Shown piece by piece: positions 54,654-64,000 of a DNA stretch of 64,000 nucleotides. Each line of letters begins with the position of its first letter. Position 1 is the first letter of the stretch. The stretch covers positions 1 through 64,000 of the forward strand of contig NZ_ANOH01000113.1 in assembly GCF_000346505.1 (NCBI RefSeq), read 5' to 3'. Below the pieces are notes generated by a model. The model saw nothing but the letters and a program-made list of their open reading frames with translations. It had not been told where the DNA came from and searched no databases. This DNA is from Aporhodopirellula sallentina SM41 (GTDB lineage Bacteria > Planctomycetota > Planctomycetia > Pirellulales > Pirellulaceae). The translations under genes and the position numbers were made by a program.

Positions 54654-54749
54654 GAAGAGTCAGCTTTTTGATCGTTGAGGTGTCGCGGCAATTGTTTCTG
54701 GTTGTTGCGGCACGTCTTTCCAGGTGTCGACTAAAACGATAGATCATCC

Positions 54750-54929
54750 ATGAACAACTCAAATCACAGTCAATTTCTTTTGCTGCTCTTTTGCCTTCTT
54801 CCGATAGTTGTTGCGTGCTCCTCGAATGAACCAAAGGTCGTGGAGATGACGGACGAATACGCGAAAATGTATGATGAGTACGACCAGGAGTATCAAGCCT
54901 CCGAAGGCAACCAAGAGTACGGTGAGTGA
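54750..54929 (+). CDS. Small lipoprotein downstream of DUF1559, second copy
   Basis: 59 aa: a hydrophobic stretch FLLLLFCLLPIVVAC with lipobox VVAC, then SSNEPKVVEM and a very acidic Tyr-rich tail (EYAKMYDEYDQEYQA). Same position relative to its DUF1559 gene as 22147-22317, although the mature parts differ in sequence. Membrane-anchored; role unknown, possibly linked to the pseudopilin. Confidence 0.7.
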   Translation: MNNSNHSQFLLLLFCLLPIVVACSSNEPKVVEMTDEYAKMYDEYDQEYQASEGNQEYGE

Positions 54930-55566
54930 AGGAAGCTACGTCAGTGGCTCTCGCTCGCGCCTTAGTGCAGGTTGCTTGTTTCAGTTCGCAGCGCAGCTTG
55001 GGGCAGGTCGGAAGTTTGCTTGCTTCCGATGAGTGTTCTGGGCTGCGAAAAAACTTGTGTGAAGCCACAGCGATCGAGTTGCTTCATCCCTGAAATGCTG
55101 GTGAATCTGATGACGAGCTCAATGTTCATCTGTCATCGCGAGAGTCGCTCGGTCCGCTTAATTGGCCGGTGGTGTGTTCATCCCTGGCGGGCTCGCTATT
55201 GGCGCGTCAAGTAGGTGGTGGGCGCACGGTTGTTTTGGACGCCAACGTAGTGAAAGCATTAAGCGGCGGTGATCTGTCTTGTGCAGTCGGGGTTAGGCCG
55301 TCACGGTCGCCCCGCCTGGATAGCCAGTGAAGGCTATCGAGACATTCTGGCTGTCGAGTCGAAAGGGTGCGGCAAGATTCACGGTGGCGGTCGAATGCTC
55401 TCTGCGGGCATTCGTCCGTTTGCCAACCAAGTCGACAAAGAAGCCGTTTGGGCGGTGTGGTCGATTTCAGCTATTGTCTCGCTCCGCTTGCCAGCAAGTT
55501 GGATTTGGGCCAAAGCGGGAGTAAGTCCGTGCTGCGTTGCTGATTGATAGTAAGGAAAAGACATAA
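54930..55566. other. Unassigned region before sulfatase gene
   Basis: 637 bp. A frame open from 55094 to 55330 reads GESDDELNVHLSSRESLGPL then NWPVVCSSLAGSLLARQVGG but has no start codon and matches nothing known to me; it may be a gene remnant. Otherwise only the ribosome site AAGGAAA near 55553 for the next gene was seen. Confidence 0.35.
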
Positions 55567-57000
55567 ATGTTCGGTTTCAATCGAGATTCAATGAAGATGC
55601 ATCCGTTGCTGCTTGTCGTGTTCGTCTATCTGGCGTTTGAGGAGACTGCGCAGGCGGGCGACGCGCCAGGACCAAACAAGCCAAACATCGTGTTTCTGTT
55701 TGCCGATGACCAGCGATCGGGGACGCTGAATCTCGGTGGTGAGGGCAATCCGGAAACAATTACTCCGAACCTGGATAAGCTCGCTCGACGCGGCGTGCAT
55801 TTTCGAAACGCATATGTTTTTGGCGCCGATCGCGGGTCGGTTTGCTATCCATCGCGTGCTCAATTGCTGAGTGGTAAGTCGCTGTTTCAATCCGAAATGA
55901 TAGACACACCCAGCAGTGGAATCGACGATCTGAATTTGCCGGCGGCCCTGCGACTCGCAGGCTATCAAACGATGCGGAGCGGAAAAGCGAACAATGTTCC
56001 TTACGGCATCAACATGGAATTTGATGTCAACGTCGAACGGGCGAATCGCGGTTCGGTCGCGGGAAACGTTGGCTATTTCCAGGACGCATCTGACTTCCTC
56101 GACCAAAAGCAACTCGATGGACTCGGCGACGTGTCGTTCACTTGGGATGGCGAGAGTCCGTTTTTCATCTATCTCGCCGTCGGTACGCCGCACGAACCGT
56201 ACCCGCGAGACGAAGCCGCTGTGGAACTTTACAAAGGCAAAACGGTGACGGCTCCGAAAGACGCTTTGGTTCTGCATGACGTTTATGCCGAACTGCTGGA
56301 CCAGTTTCTTGATCGCGACTCAACGCTTGAGGATGTGGCTTCGGAGACACGCAATTACTACGCGTCCATTTCTTTCATGGACCGTCTGTTCGGCGAACTG
56401 GTCGAACAGCTACGTGCCAAAGGACTGTACGAAAACACGATCTTCGTGTTTGCCGGTGACAACGGCCTGTCGATCGGCAGCCACGGATTGCATGGCAAAT
56501 CCAACTTAATGGAATTCGGCGGTATGCATGTGCCTCTGATCTTTGCGGGACCGGGGGTCACGTCCGCTCGCAGCGATGCTCTGGTCTATTTGTTGGACGT
56601 TTTTCCAACGTTGTCCGACTTGGCAGGTGCCGCCAAGCCGGCTTCTCTCGACGGCAAAAGCCTCTGCAAACTGCTGCGTGGCGAGGAAAAGAAGGTTCGA
56701 GATTCGCTGCTGACAGTTTACACCAACGACGCGGAACTTCGTGCGGTACGCGATGACCGTTGGAAGCTGCACTACTTCCCATCAAAAGAACGGTATGAGC
56801 TTTACGACTTGGCGAGCGATCCACGGGAACTAAAAAACCTTGCTAGCGACCCGGCTCACGGTCAAACGCTCGCACGCATGAAGGGATTGATGGAAAGAGA
56901 TCGCAAGCACTGGAAGGACCCGTACCCTAAAGCCGCAACTGTTAAGCGCGTCTTCAAGAAGTCCAAACTTCCTGAAGGCCAGATTCTTCCCGTTCTATGA
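55567..57000 (+). CDS. Exported sulfatase
   Basis: 477 aa S1 sulfatase with signal peptide (MKMHPLLLVVFVYLAFEETAQA). Metal site FADDQRSGTLNLGGEG, maturation motif VCYPSRAQLLSG, and FAGDNGLSIGSHGLHGKSNL. The Lys in SGKANN replaces the usual GKWHxG, a known variation. Substrate unknown. ATG 55567 has AAGGAAA about 10 nt upstream; ATG 55591 is possible. The next gene starts 57 bp after the stop. Confidence 0.9.
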   Translation: MFGFNRDSMKMHPLLLVVFVYLAFEETAQAGDAPGPNKPNIVFLFADDQRSGTLNLGGEGNPETITPNLDKLARRGVHFRNAYVFGADRGSVCYPSRAQLLSGKSLFQSEMIDTPSSGIDDLNLPAALRLAGYQTMRSGKANNVPYGINMEFDVNVERANRGSVAGNVGYFQDASDFLDQKQLDGLGDVSFTWDGESPFFIYLAVGTPHEPYPRDEAAVELYKGKTVTAPKDALVLHDVYAELLDQFLDRDSTLEDVASETRNYYASISFMDRLFGELVEQLRAKGLYENTIFVFAGDNGLSIGSHGLHGKSNLMEFGGMHVPLIFAGPGVTSARSDALVYLLDVFPTLSDLAGAAKPASLDGKSLCKLLRGEEKKVRDSLLTVYTNDAELRAVRDDRWKLHYFPSKERYELYDLASDPRELKNLASDPAHGQTLARMKGLMERDRKHWKDPYPKAATVKRVFKKSKLPEGQILPVL

Positions 57001-57056
57001 AAACTTCATGGACGTTTGTTGACACGAAACCAACACGAATACTTTAGGCTTATATT

Positions 57057-60000
57057 TTGCTCCACAGATTGCCCCCGGTTCGATCACGACCGCATCGATC
57101 TATTCATCCCGCAATCATCCTCATTGGGTTGATCTTGGCGCTCGCATCGTCAACCGTGGCGGGCCAGCCAGAACGAGACCAAGTGGTCGTCGAAGCGCTG
57201 CTGCGTTTGCAAGACCAAGGACCAGAACTGGCACGCAGCCAAGCCAGTGTCCGGGAATCGGTCGAGCGATACCTTCTGTCGCACGCCGGACAGCAACAGT
57301 ATCTCGACGCCGTGTCTTCTTTGGAACTGAAACAACATGCCGACGGCTTAACGTCGTTTCTGAAACCCGACGTCGACGCGAGCTTGCAAGTCGACTCGAT
57401 TCGCTTGCTGGTCGAGTACGGCGAATTCGATCGGCTCAAAACACTACTGGAACAGAACGACGATTCGGCGGTCGTCGTCGCTAACGGGTTGGGTCTGGTC
57501 GGCGGTGACCAAGCACGCGAACTGCTCCAGGACGTCGTCACTTCCCCGACCGCGAAAGCCTCGCTAAGAATCGCTGCGACCAGCGCGTTGGGACGTGGCA
57601 CGTCCGGGCAACGTTTTCTGCTGGAGCTGATTCAAGCGGGAATTCTTCCGAGTGAATGTTACTTTGCCGCGACCGATGCACTGCTGGCATCGTCGAACCA
57701 AACGCTCCGAAAGGCGGTTACGGAATACTTGAAACCCACAGGCACCAAGTCCGGTAAAATTTTTCCGCCAATCTCGCGTTTAATCAGACGACGTGGTGAC
57801 GGCAAGGCGGGAAAGTTGATTTTTCGCGGCAAGGGGACGTGCTCAAAGTGCCATAAAGTTCACGGCGACGGCCAAGAAGTGGGGCCGGATTTGTCGGAAA
57901 TTGGCAGCAAGCTTTCTCGTGAGGCGACGTATGTCGCGATTCTAAATCCGAACGCAGGCATCAGCCACAACTACGAACAGTACACTGCCGTGACCATTGA
58001 CGGCTTCGTCCTCACGGGGCTGCTGGTCAACCAAAACGATGACGCGGTCACATTGAAGACAGCCGAAGGAGTCGTCCGAACGATCGCTCGGGACGACATC
58101 GAAGAGCTGAAACAAAACTCGACGTCGCTGATGCCCGAAAACTTGCACCAACTGATGTCGGTGCAGGAACTACTGGACTTGGTCGACTATTTGATGCTGC
58201 TGAAGAACAAGAAGCAGGCGGGCTTCCATGTGCACGGCGACAAGGGTACCGAAGCGGCCACGGCGATCAACAAACGAGATCCTGAAAACGCTGTCGAAGG
58301 CATCGACATTGCCGAAGGCTTAGCAGCGACGCTGTTTTCCGCTGAACCCGATTTGTACAGCCCCAGCAACATCGACGTCGACCATCTGGGACGCGTTTGG
58401 GTTTGTGAAGTCGTCAACTACCGGCACTTCCGCAATCCATACAACCGGGTTCGTAAAGACGGCGATCGGATTCTGGTTTTGGAAGACACCGATGGCAACG
58501 GTCGAGCTGACAAGAAAACCTTGTTCTATCAAGGTACCGACATCAACTCGCCGCACGGCGTGTGTGTGCTTGGCGACCGAGTCATTGTCTCGGCTGGTAA
58601 TCGAGTTACCTCATTTCGTGATCTCAACGGCGACTTAAAGCCGGACGAAAAGACTCTGCTGTTCACGGGCATCGGCGGTGTTGAACACGACCACGGAATC
58701 CACGCGTTCACTCCCGGACCGGACGGCAAGCTGTATTTCAACTTTGGCAATGAAGGCCACCAGTTGAAGGACGCGAATGGAAACATTGTGGTGGACAAAT
58801 TTGGGCGAGAAGTTCGCGACCATGGCGAGCCCTATCAACAGGGCATGGTTTTCCGCTGTGATGTCGATGGTACAAACGTGGAAACGCTGGCTTGGAACTT
58901 CCGAAACAACTGGGAAGTCTGCGTTGATTCCTTCGGTACGATGTGGCAATCCGACAATGATGATGACGGCAACCGCGCGACGCGTATCAACTACGTGATG
59001 CCGTACGGTAACTATGGCTATCGAGGCGAACTCGACAAATCGACGTGGTCGGTTCCGCGCACGGGCATGCATTCAGATGTCTCGCTGCGGCATTGGCACT
59101 TGAACGATCCGGGAGTCGTGCCCAACGTGGTCCAAACGGGCGCGGGTTCGCCGACGGGCATCATGGCTTACGAGGGCGATCTGCTGCCAAAGCGTTTTCA
59201 TGGCCAGCTGATTCACTGCGATCCCGGTCCGAACTCCGTGCGATCCTACGTGCTGCAAGACGACGCTGCGGGCTATGCCGGAAAGATCAGTCCGCTGATG
59301 ACCGGAAGTCGTGACCGGTGGTTTCGTCCGGTTGATGCTTGTGCGGCTCCGGATGGTTCACTATTTGTCGCCGACTGGTACGACCCCGGCGTGGGCGGTC
59401 ACCGCATGGGTGACACGGAGCGAGGACGCGTTTTTCGCCTAGCGCCTGCCGATCATGCAGCATCCTACGCGATTTCAACACCGGATTTGTCAACCGTCAG
59501 TGGCGCGATTGAAGCGTTGCAGAGCCCCAATGTGTCGATGCGATTCCTTGCGGCTGAACGTCTGCGAAAGATGGGTGATGGCGTCATCCCACAGTTGATC
59601 CAATTCATCGAAGGCTCGGAATCTCCGTTGCATCGTGCAAGAGCGTTGTGGGTTTTGGGAAGCCTTTCACCGAAACAAGCGATCGAGTTGGCAAGTGAAG
59701 ACGGCGACCACCGGGTTCGATGTGTGGCTCTGCGAATTGTCCGACAGTCTGCAGCCGACGCTGTCGAAGTGGCATCGAACTTCGCGAGCGATTCCTCACC
59801 GCAAGTTCGGCGTGAAGCGGCGATTCTTTTGCGTGGCGAACACTCCAATGCCGCGGCCAAAGTCTGGTCGCAACTTGCGCAGCAACACGATGGCAAGGAC
59901 CGTTGGTACCTCGAAGCTTTGGGGATCGCCGCCTCGGGAAATTGGGACCAGTGTTTGGAAAAATGGTTATCGGTCGTAGGCGATGGCTGGAAGACTTCGG

Positions 60001-61187
60001 TGACGGGCCGGGACATTGTTTGGCGAAGTCGAAGCAAATTAACGCCCAACTTGCTCGCGGGAATACTTACAGGGCCATCATTGCCGCAAGGAGACAGCGA
60101 GTTGCGTTACTTGCGTGCTTTTGATTTTCAGGCAGCATCTCCCGAAAAGGATGCCGCGCTTGTAAACATCGCCACGAGTACCAATAGGACAACGGACTTG
60201 CGGGCGAATCAGTGGCGTCCCAAGGTTTGGATCATCACGGATATGAGCGACAAGCGAGTCAAGCGTGCCAACGATGGGCACAGCGTCAACGACCCGGACG
60301 ACATCTCTGCGATGGCCGGGTATCTGTTGATGGCCAACGAATTTGAAACACTGGGCATTGTTGTCACGAGTACCCATCGTGACGTCCATCAAACGTCTTC
60401 CAACCAGGCCGCTTGGGCGAACGAATACTTCGGTGAAGCGTATCGTTCGGAGGTCTCGGCTTTGAACAAAGCGATTGGCGGCTATCCCGACGACATTCAG
60501 TTCACTCAGTCGTGCATCAAAGAGACGGCCGAGCGATACAACCCGAAACGAATCTATCGCTCCCTCGCGAAGTACGACACCATCGCGCAGTTGCTTGCCA
60601 CCGCCGACACGATCGAAGAAGGCGAAACGCTGAACGTCTTGTGCTGGGGTTCGCTCACCGAACCGGCGATCCTCGTGAACCATTGCCTGGCAACTGGAAA
60701 ACACGAGTCACTCAAGCGGCTTCGTTTCATTACTCATTGGACCAACTCACCGCTTCACCAGGGATCGCCAGAACATCCTGAACGGGTTGCCAATTGCCGC
60801 GAAGATGCCGCCGCATGCAGCTACATCAAACAGGTCGCTGCGGACAAGAAGATTGCCTATTACGAATGTGGGGCGATCGGACAGCACGGCATCGTCAATG
60901 GAGCCCCCAAAGGTCACGAATACTACGATCAGTTTCGCACAAGCAAGCTCGGCAACATCTTTGTTGAAGGCAAGTTCGCCCACAATGGCATCGATCATTC
61001 CGACTCGGCAACCTATTGGACGTTGCTGGGCAAATGGGGCGTGCGTCTTAAAGACATTCCCAGCGACGGAACCAACAGCGCAACCATCGAAAAGAAAAAC
61101 GAAACCGCCTTCCGCCGGAACTCAAGACGCATTCACGAAGAACTGCTGAAGCGATCCCGCGCCGCCGCAGGTAATCCGAAGCAATAG
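57057..61187 (+). CDS. Heme-binding / dehydrogenase / HEAT / DUF1593 fusion protein
   Basis: 1376 aa. Signal segment near residues 18-35 (AIILIGLILALASSTVAG). HEAT-like helices (about 40-225) lead into a planctomycete-type heme-binding domain with CSKCH at 262-266 and VGPDLSEIGSKLSRE. Residues about 395-810 form a six-bladed propeller of the PVC membrane-bound dehydrogenase type (LYSPSNIDVDHLGRVWVCEV, MAPDG-like blades, VADWYDPGVGGH), then HEAT repeats (about 820-1000). The C-terminal 320 residues are DUF1593, a nucleoside hydrolase-like fold (KVWIITDMSD, NDPDDISAM). In most PVC proteins the heme domain follows the dehydrogenase; here it precedes it. Start uncertain: the only usable codon is TTG 57057. 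Probably periplasmic sugar oxidation plus a glycosidase-like activity. Confidence 0.8.
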   Translation: MLHRLPPVRSRPHRSIHPAIILIGLILALASSTVAGQPERDQVVVEALLRLQDQGPELARSQASVRESVERYLLSHAGQQQYLDAVSSLELKQHADGLTSFLKPDVDASLQVDSIRLLVEYGEFDRLKTLLEQNDDSAVVVANGLGLVGGDQARELLQDVVTSPTAKASLRIAATSALGRGTSGQRFLLELIQAGILPSECYFAATDALLASSNQTLRKAVTEYLKPTGTKSGKIFPPISRLIRRRGDGKAGKLIFRGKGTCSKCHKVHGDGQEVGPDLSEIGSKLSREATYVAILNPNAGISHNYEQYTAVTIDGFVLTGLLVNQNDDAVTLKTAEGVVRTIARDDIEELKQNSTSLMPENLHQLMSVQELLDLVDYLMLLKNKKQAGFHVHGDKGTEAATAINKRDPENAVEGIDIAEGLAATLFSAEPDLYSPSNIDVDHLGRVWVCEVVNYRHFRNPYNRVRKDGDRILVLEDTDGNGRADKKTLFYQGTDINSPHGVCVLGDRVIVSAGNRVTSFRDLNGDLKPDEKTLLFTGIGGVEHDHGIHAFTPGPDGKLYFNFGNEGHQLKDANGNIVVDKFGREVRDHGEPYQQGMVFRCDVDGTNVETLAWNFRNNWEVCVDSFGTMWQSDNDDDGNRATRINYVMPYGNYGYRGELDKSTWSVPRTGMHSDVSLRHWHLNDPGVVPNVVQTGAGSPTGIMAYEGDLLPKRFHGQLIHCDPGPNSVRSYVLQDDAAGYAGKISPLMTGSRDRWFRPVDACAAPDGSLFVADWYDPGVGGHRMGDTERGRVFRLAPADHAASYAISTPDLSTVSGAIEALQSPNVSMRFLAAERLRKMGDGVIPQLIQFIEGSESPLHRARALWVLGSLSPKQAIELASEDGDHRVRCVALRIVRQSAADAVEVASNFASDSSPQVRREAAILLRGEHSNAAAKVWSQLAQQHDGKDRWYLEALGIAASGNWDQCLEKWLSVVGDGWKTSVTGRDIVWRSRSKLTPNLLAGILTGPSLPQGDSELRYLRAFDFQAASPEKDAALVNIATSTNRTTDLRANQWRPKVWIITDMSDKRVKRANDGHSVNDPDDISAMAGYLLMANEFETLGIVVTSTHRDVHQTSSNQAAWANEYFGEAYRSEVSALNKAIGGYPDDIQFTQSCIKETAERYNPKRIYRSLAKYDTIAQLLATADTIEEGETLNVLCWGSLTEPAILVNHCLATGKHESLKRLRFITHWTNSPLHQGSPEHPERVANCREDAAACSYIKQVAADKKIAYYECGAIGQHGIVNGAPKGHEYYDQFRTSKLGNIFVEGKFAHNGIDHSDSATYWTLLGKWGVRLKDIPSDGTNSATIEKKNETAFRRNSRRIHEELLKRSRAAAGNPKQ

Positions 61188-61281
61188 CGAGGAAAAGAAA
61201 TCAAGCCAGGATCCCTCGCTGACGCTTCGGAATACCTATGAACACTGAACACAACAGCTTGAATTGCTGAAATTGATACCT

Positions 61282-62864
61282 ATGCAACACCTCCGACTGC
61301 TTACAACCGTCGCCATTCTTGGCGTCACTTCATTCGTATCCGCCGAACAGCGGCCCAACGTCATCATCATCATGGCGGACGACATGGGTTATTCCGACAT
61401 CGGATGCTACGGCGGCGAGATTCAAACTCCCAACCTTGACGCACTTGCCAAGAATGGTCTGCGGTTCAGCCAATTTTACAACACTGCACGCTGTTGCCCG
61501 ACGCGAGCCGCTTTGCTGACGGGGCTTCACCAGCATCAAACCGGTATCGGGCAAATGACCGAGACCCCAAAAGGCCTGCACGGTGATAAGCGACCGGCGT
61601 ATCAGGGCTATCTCAATCGCAAGTGTGTGACTATTGCCGAGACCTTGAAGCCGACTGGTTACCACACTTATATGACAGGCAAGTGGCACCTGGGTTACCA
61701 CGGAAAAGAAAATGGCCCCGGCAACGAGGCTTTGATCGGTTCTATGGTTCAATCGCTGGCGCAACCAGCTACTTCAAACCGCAAGGGAGCCGAGGCATAA
61801 CGCTAGGGAACGAGAATCTCGATCCCCCCAAGGATCCGGATTACTACACGACCGATGCGTTCACGGACTACGCGATTCAGTTCCTCGATGAGCAGACAGA
61901 CAACGCTCCGTTCTTCCTATACCTCGCCTACACCGCTCCCCACTGGCCTTTACATGCTCGCGAAGAAGACATCGCCAAGTACGTCGGAAAGTACCGTGAC
62001 ATCGGATGGGACAAACTACGCGAACAGCGTTTGACTCGGCAAAAGGAAATCGGGCTGTTTGATGATTCCATTCAGCTACCGGCACGCGACGAAGGAGCAC
62101 GGCCGTGGTCGAAGTTGAATGAAAAGCAACGCGACGAACTCGACTACCGCATGGCTGTTTATGCCGCGATGGTCGATCGGATGGACCAAAACATTGGCCG
62201 CGTGGTGACGTGGCTGAAAGAACACGGCCAACTCGACAATACGCTGTTACTGTTCCTGAGCGACAACGGCGGATGTGCTGAGCCATACAAAGATCTCGGC
62301 GGTGGAAGATTCAAAGATATCAACAATCCGAATCTTTCCGGAGCAATCAGTTACGGGCAAGGCTGGGCCAATGCCAGCAACACACCGTTTCGCAAGTTCA
62401 AAGTATTCAGTCACGAGGGTGGCATCTCGACGCCGCTTATCGTTCATTGGCCCAAGGGCCTTAAGTCCAAGTCCGGCTCGATCACCAACACTCCGGCTCA
62501 ATTGATTGACTTGATGCCAACGATACTCGATGCGACCGGAGCGACTTACCCGAAAGAGTTTGCCAAACAAATGATACAACCGCTCGAAGGCGTCAGTTTG
62601 ATGCCAACGATCGCTGGTAAGCAGAGACAGCCCGCGGAATGGATGTACTGGGAACACGCCGGGCACAAAGCGGTTCGCAACGGCAACTACAAAGCTCTGT
62701 TGCCAAAAGGTACGAAGTCGTGGGAACTGTACGACCTCGCCAAAGACCGCCAAGAGACACGCGATCTGTCACAGGAACTGCCAGAGCGGGTAGAGCGGAT
62801 GGCAGCCAAATGGAAAGAGTGGGCGATCAGTCACGACGTCATCACACCTGAGGTGAACAGATGA
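61282..62864 (+). pseudogene. Sulfatase with a one-base frameshift
   Basis: The first frame (ATG 61282, signal peptide MQHLRLLTTVAILGVTSFVS) contains MADDMGYSDIGCYGG, CCPTRAALLTG and GKWHLGYHGKENG, then goes out of frame and stops at 61800. The sensible reading resumes in the next frame as WPRQRGFDRFYGS and runs to 62864 with LFLSDNGGCAEPY and a normal C-terminus. Adding one base in GAAAATGG near 61706-61714 restores the typical GxWPxxRGFD sequence seen in the related gene at 26191. So it is a recent pseudogene or a homopolymer-type sequence error. About 527 aa if intact. The stop overlaps the next start (ATGA, 62861-62864). Confidence 0.85.
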
Positions 62865-64000
62865 TCGTTTCTCTTCGTCAATACCGCGACGCGGTTGCCG
62901 AACGTCGATCGCCGCTTCGTCATCTTTATCCTTGTTGTATGCGGCACATCGCATTGCTTTTCCTATTGCTGTTGGTTTCATCATTCGCGATGGCCTATGA
63001 CTCCCCAGGCGGGACCTCACCAAACCAAGAATCGCCGCGCCCGAACTTTCTGTTCATCGCAATTGACGATCTGAATGACTTTGCTGGGTACGCGGCGGAG
63101 GAACCTGGAAATTTTTTGCAAGTCATCTACCCAGATGACGAAGTCCGCGCGGAGGTCTGCAAACGGTTGACACCCAACCTGGATCGGCTGGCTCGCACCA
63201 GTGCTCCGTTCACGCGAGCCTATTGCCCGAGTGCTCTTTGCGGGCCTTCGCGAACCTCGTTAATGACGGGTGTTTCACCAGTTCGATCAGGTTACTACAG
63301 CCACAAAACGCACTTTCGCCCGTATGACACGCTCAAAGATGCGATCACTTTACCGCAACAACTCAAGAACAACGGCTACTTCACAACCGGCCTCGGCAAG
63401 CTCTTTCATAAGCCTGTTGGAACAGTTGATGGTCCCCTGAAGGATGACTGGGCCGATGCAAAGCACTCGTGGTCGCAATGGGTCAACCATGTCAGTGGCT
63501 GCAACGCTGCTCGTCCGAGCCGGTTTTCGCCTCCCAACGGTGGCAACATGGTGTTCGGGCCTTCGCGGCTGAACCTCATGCAGTCCGGCGACTGGATGAC
63601 GGCCGACTTTGCGGGCCGGTTGTTAGAACACGGGACGGCGAAAATCAAGGAAGGCGGAAAACGTGGCAAAGATGGCCCCGATTCGGCGACGTTGCCTGCG
63701 GATCAACCATTCTTTCTCGGTTGCGGCATCTTCCGTCCTCACCTTCCTTTCCACGCACCGCAAGCGTTCTTCGATCTCTTCCCGGTCCAGCAGATGACCG
63801 GGCTGAATCGTGCGTCGCTCGACGCGATCATTTCGGATCTCGACGACCTGCCCAGCGGCGCCGAGCGATTCACCGACTTCACCAGCGGAAAGATGAAGGT
63901 CGTGATGGATCACGCTCGCAAACTAGGCGGCACGGAGGCAGAGATTCCTGCATGGCGTGAGATGACGCAATCGTATCTAGCCTGTGTCGCGTACGCCGAC
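62861..64000 (+). CDS. Iduronate-2-sulfatase-like sulfatase, 5' part
   Basis: 380 residues to the window edge; the gene continues outside. Metal site AIDDLNDFAGYAAE, maturation motif CGPSRTSLMTG, PLGKLF-type segment GLGKLFHKPVG, and CGIFRPHLPFHAP. It is a close paralogue of the sulfatase half of the 898-aa fusion at 13382-16078, with near-identical order of motifs. The start at 62861 overlaps the previous stop; ATG 62939 (MRHIALLFLLLLVSSFAMAY) starts the hydrophobic signal directly and is an equal candidate. Whether it too has a GH43 tail cannot be seen. Confidence 0.88.
   Translation, partial: MIVSLRQYRDAVAERRSPLRHLYPCCMRHIALLFLLLLVSSFAMAYDSPGGTSPNQESPRPNFLFIAIDDLNDFAGYAAEEPGNFLQVIYPDDEVRAEVCKRLTPNLDRLARTSAPFTRAYCPSALCGPSRTSLMTGVSPVRSGYYSHKTHFRPYDTLKDAITLPQQLKNNGYFTTGLGKLFHKPVGTVDGPLKDDWADAKHSWSQWVNHVSGCNAARPSRFSPPNGGNMVFGPSRLNLMQSGDWMTADFAGRLLEHGTAKIKEGGKRGKDGPDSATLPADQPFFLGCGIFRPHLPFHAPQAFFDLFPVQQMTGLNRASLDAIISDLDDLPSGAERFTDFTSGKMKVVMDHARKLGGTEAEIPAWREMTQSYLACVAYAD

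Noticed and set aside
54672-54750. A DUF1559 coding extension after 54653
   Set aside because: The family ends shortly after the MGDGAVKF and GALGTR segments, and the stop is followed by a typical spacer before the lipoprotein.
61700-61720. Programmed ribosomal frameshift in the sulfatase
   Set aside because: The site is not a classic slippery heptamer with a clear downstream structure, and the related gene at 26191 is in one frame; a simple one-base loss is more likely.
1-64000. CRISPR arrays, tRNA or rRNA genes, prophage modules
   Set aside because: No regular spaced repeats, no cloverleaf-like or rRNA-like sequence, and no phage structural genes were recognised.

Overview
The window looks like chromosome of a marine planctomycete of the Rhodopirellula / Pirellulaceae type. 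Grounds: 14 exported sulfatase domains, two DUF1559 proteins with a prepilin-like N-terminus, an ECF sigma factor paired with a FecR-like protein, a heme-binding domain / membrane-bound dehydrogenase fusion of the kind common in the PVC superphylum, Tat-exported Gfo/Idh enzymes, and few Shine-Dalgarno sites. No rRNA, tRNA or CRISPR array was seen.

Region 1 (1-6294, minus strand) is accessory. It holds a frameshifted hypothetical gene, a Ycf46-like AAA ATPase, and DUF2997 and DUF1257 (Ycf35-like) genes, with two U-tailed hairpins about 35 nt before start codons. Next comes an uncharacterised cluster: a sigma-like small protein, a 137-aa unknown, and a protein that reads as a divergent Lon-type Ser/Lys domain followed by a TPR-like helical repeat. 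Region 2 (6295-9170) is a mobile-element graveyard: an intact IS110-type transposase with a long structured 5' non-coding flank (bridge RNA candidate), an ISL3 transposase fragment and a retron-type reverse transcriptase fragment. Region 3 (9171-11050, minus) is an ECF sigma factor / FecR pair.

Region 4 (11220-20161, minus) starts the polysaccharide-degradation locus: a beta-helix glycosidase, a broken DUF1593 fragment, a sulfatase-GH43 fusion, a second sulfatase, a Tat-exported Gfo/Idh oxidoreductase and a sugar isomerase-like TIM barrel. Region 5 (20678-22317, plus) is a DUF1559 gene with a 56-aa lipoprotein. Region 6 (22686-52477, plus) is the core: GH43-GH5, aldose 1-epimerase, sulfatase, a 1889-aa sulfatase-sulfatase-GH127 protein, a 1536-aa GH2-GH43-GH5 protein, an enolase-superfamily enzyme, GH2, then a train of sulfatases with a truncated GH2. 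Several genes overlap by ATGA. Some members are decaying: an amber codon in the GKW motif, Asp-to-Asn changes at metal positions, and a missing GH2 N-half. Region 7 (52475-57000) holds an IS5-like remnant inserted in a palindromic repeat, a second DUF1559/lipoprotein pair and a sulfatase. Region 8 (57057-64000) holds a permuted heme/dehydrogenase/DUF1593 fusion, a frameshifted sulfatase and the 5' part of an iduronate-sulfatase-like gene that runs off the window.

Inferred joint function: surface or periplasmic desulfation and depolymerisation of a sulfated heteropolysaccharide. The GH127, GH43 and GH2 modules suggest arabinose- and galactose-type residues, with epimerase, isomerase, dehydratase-like and dehydrogenase enzymes handling released sugars. 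No SusC/SusD-like uptake genes are present. The most unusual biology is the reuse of the same GH43 and GH5 modules in different multi-enzyme fusions.
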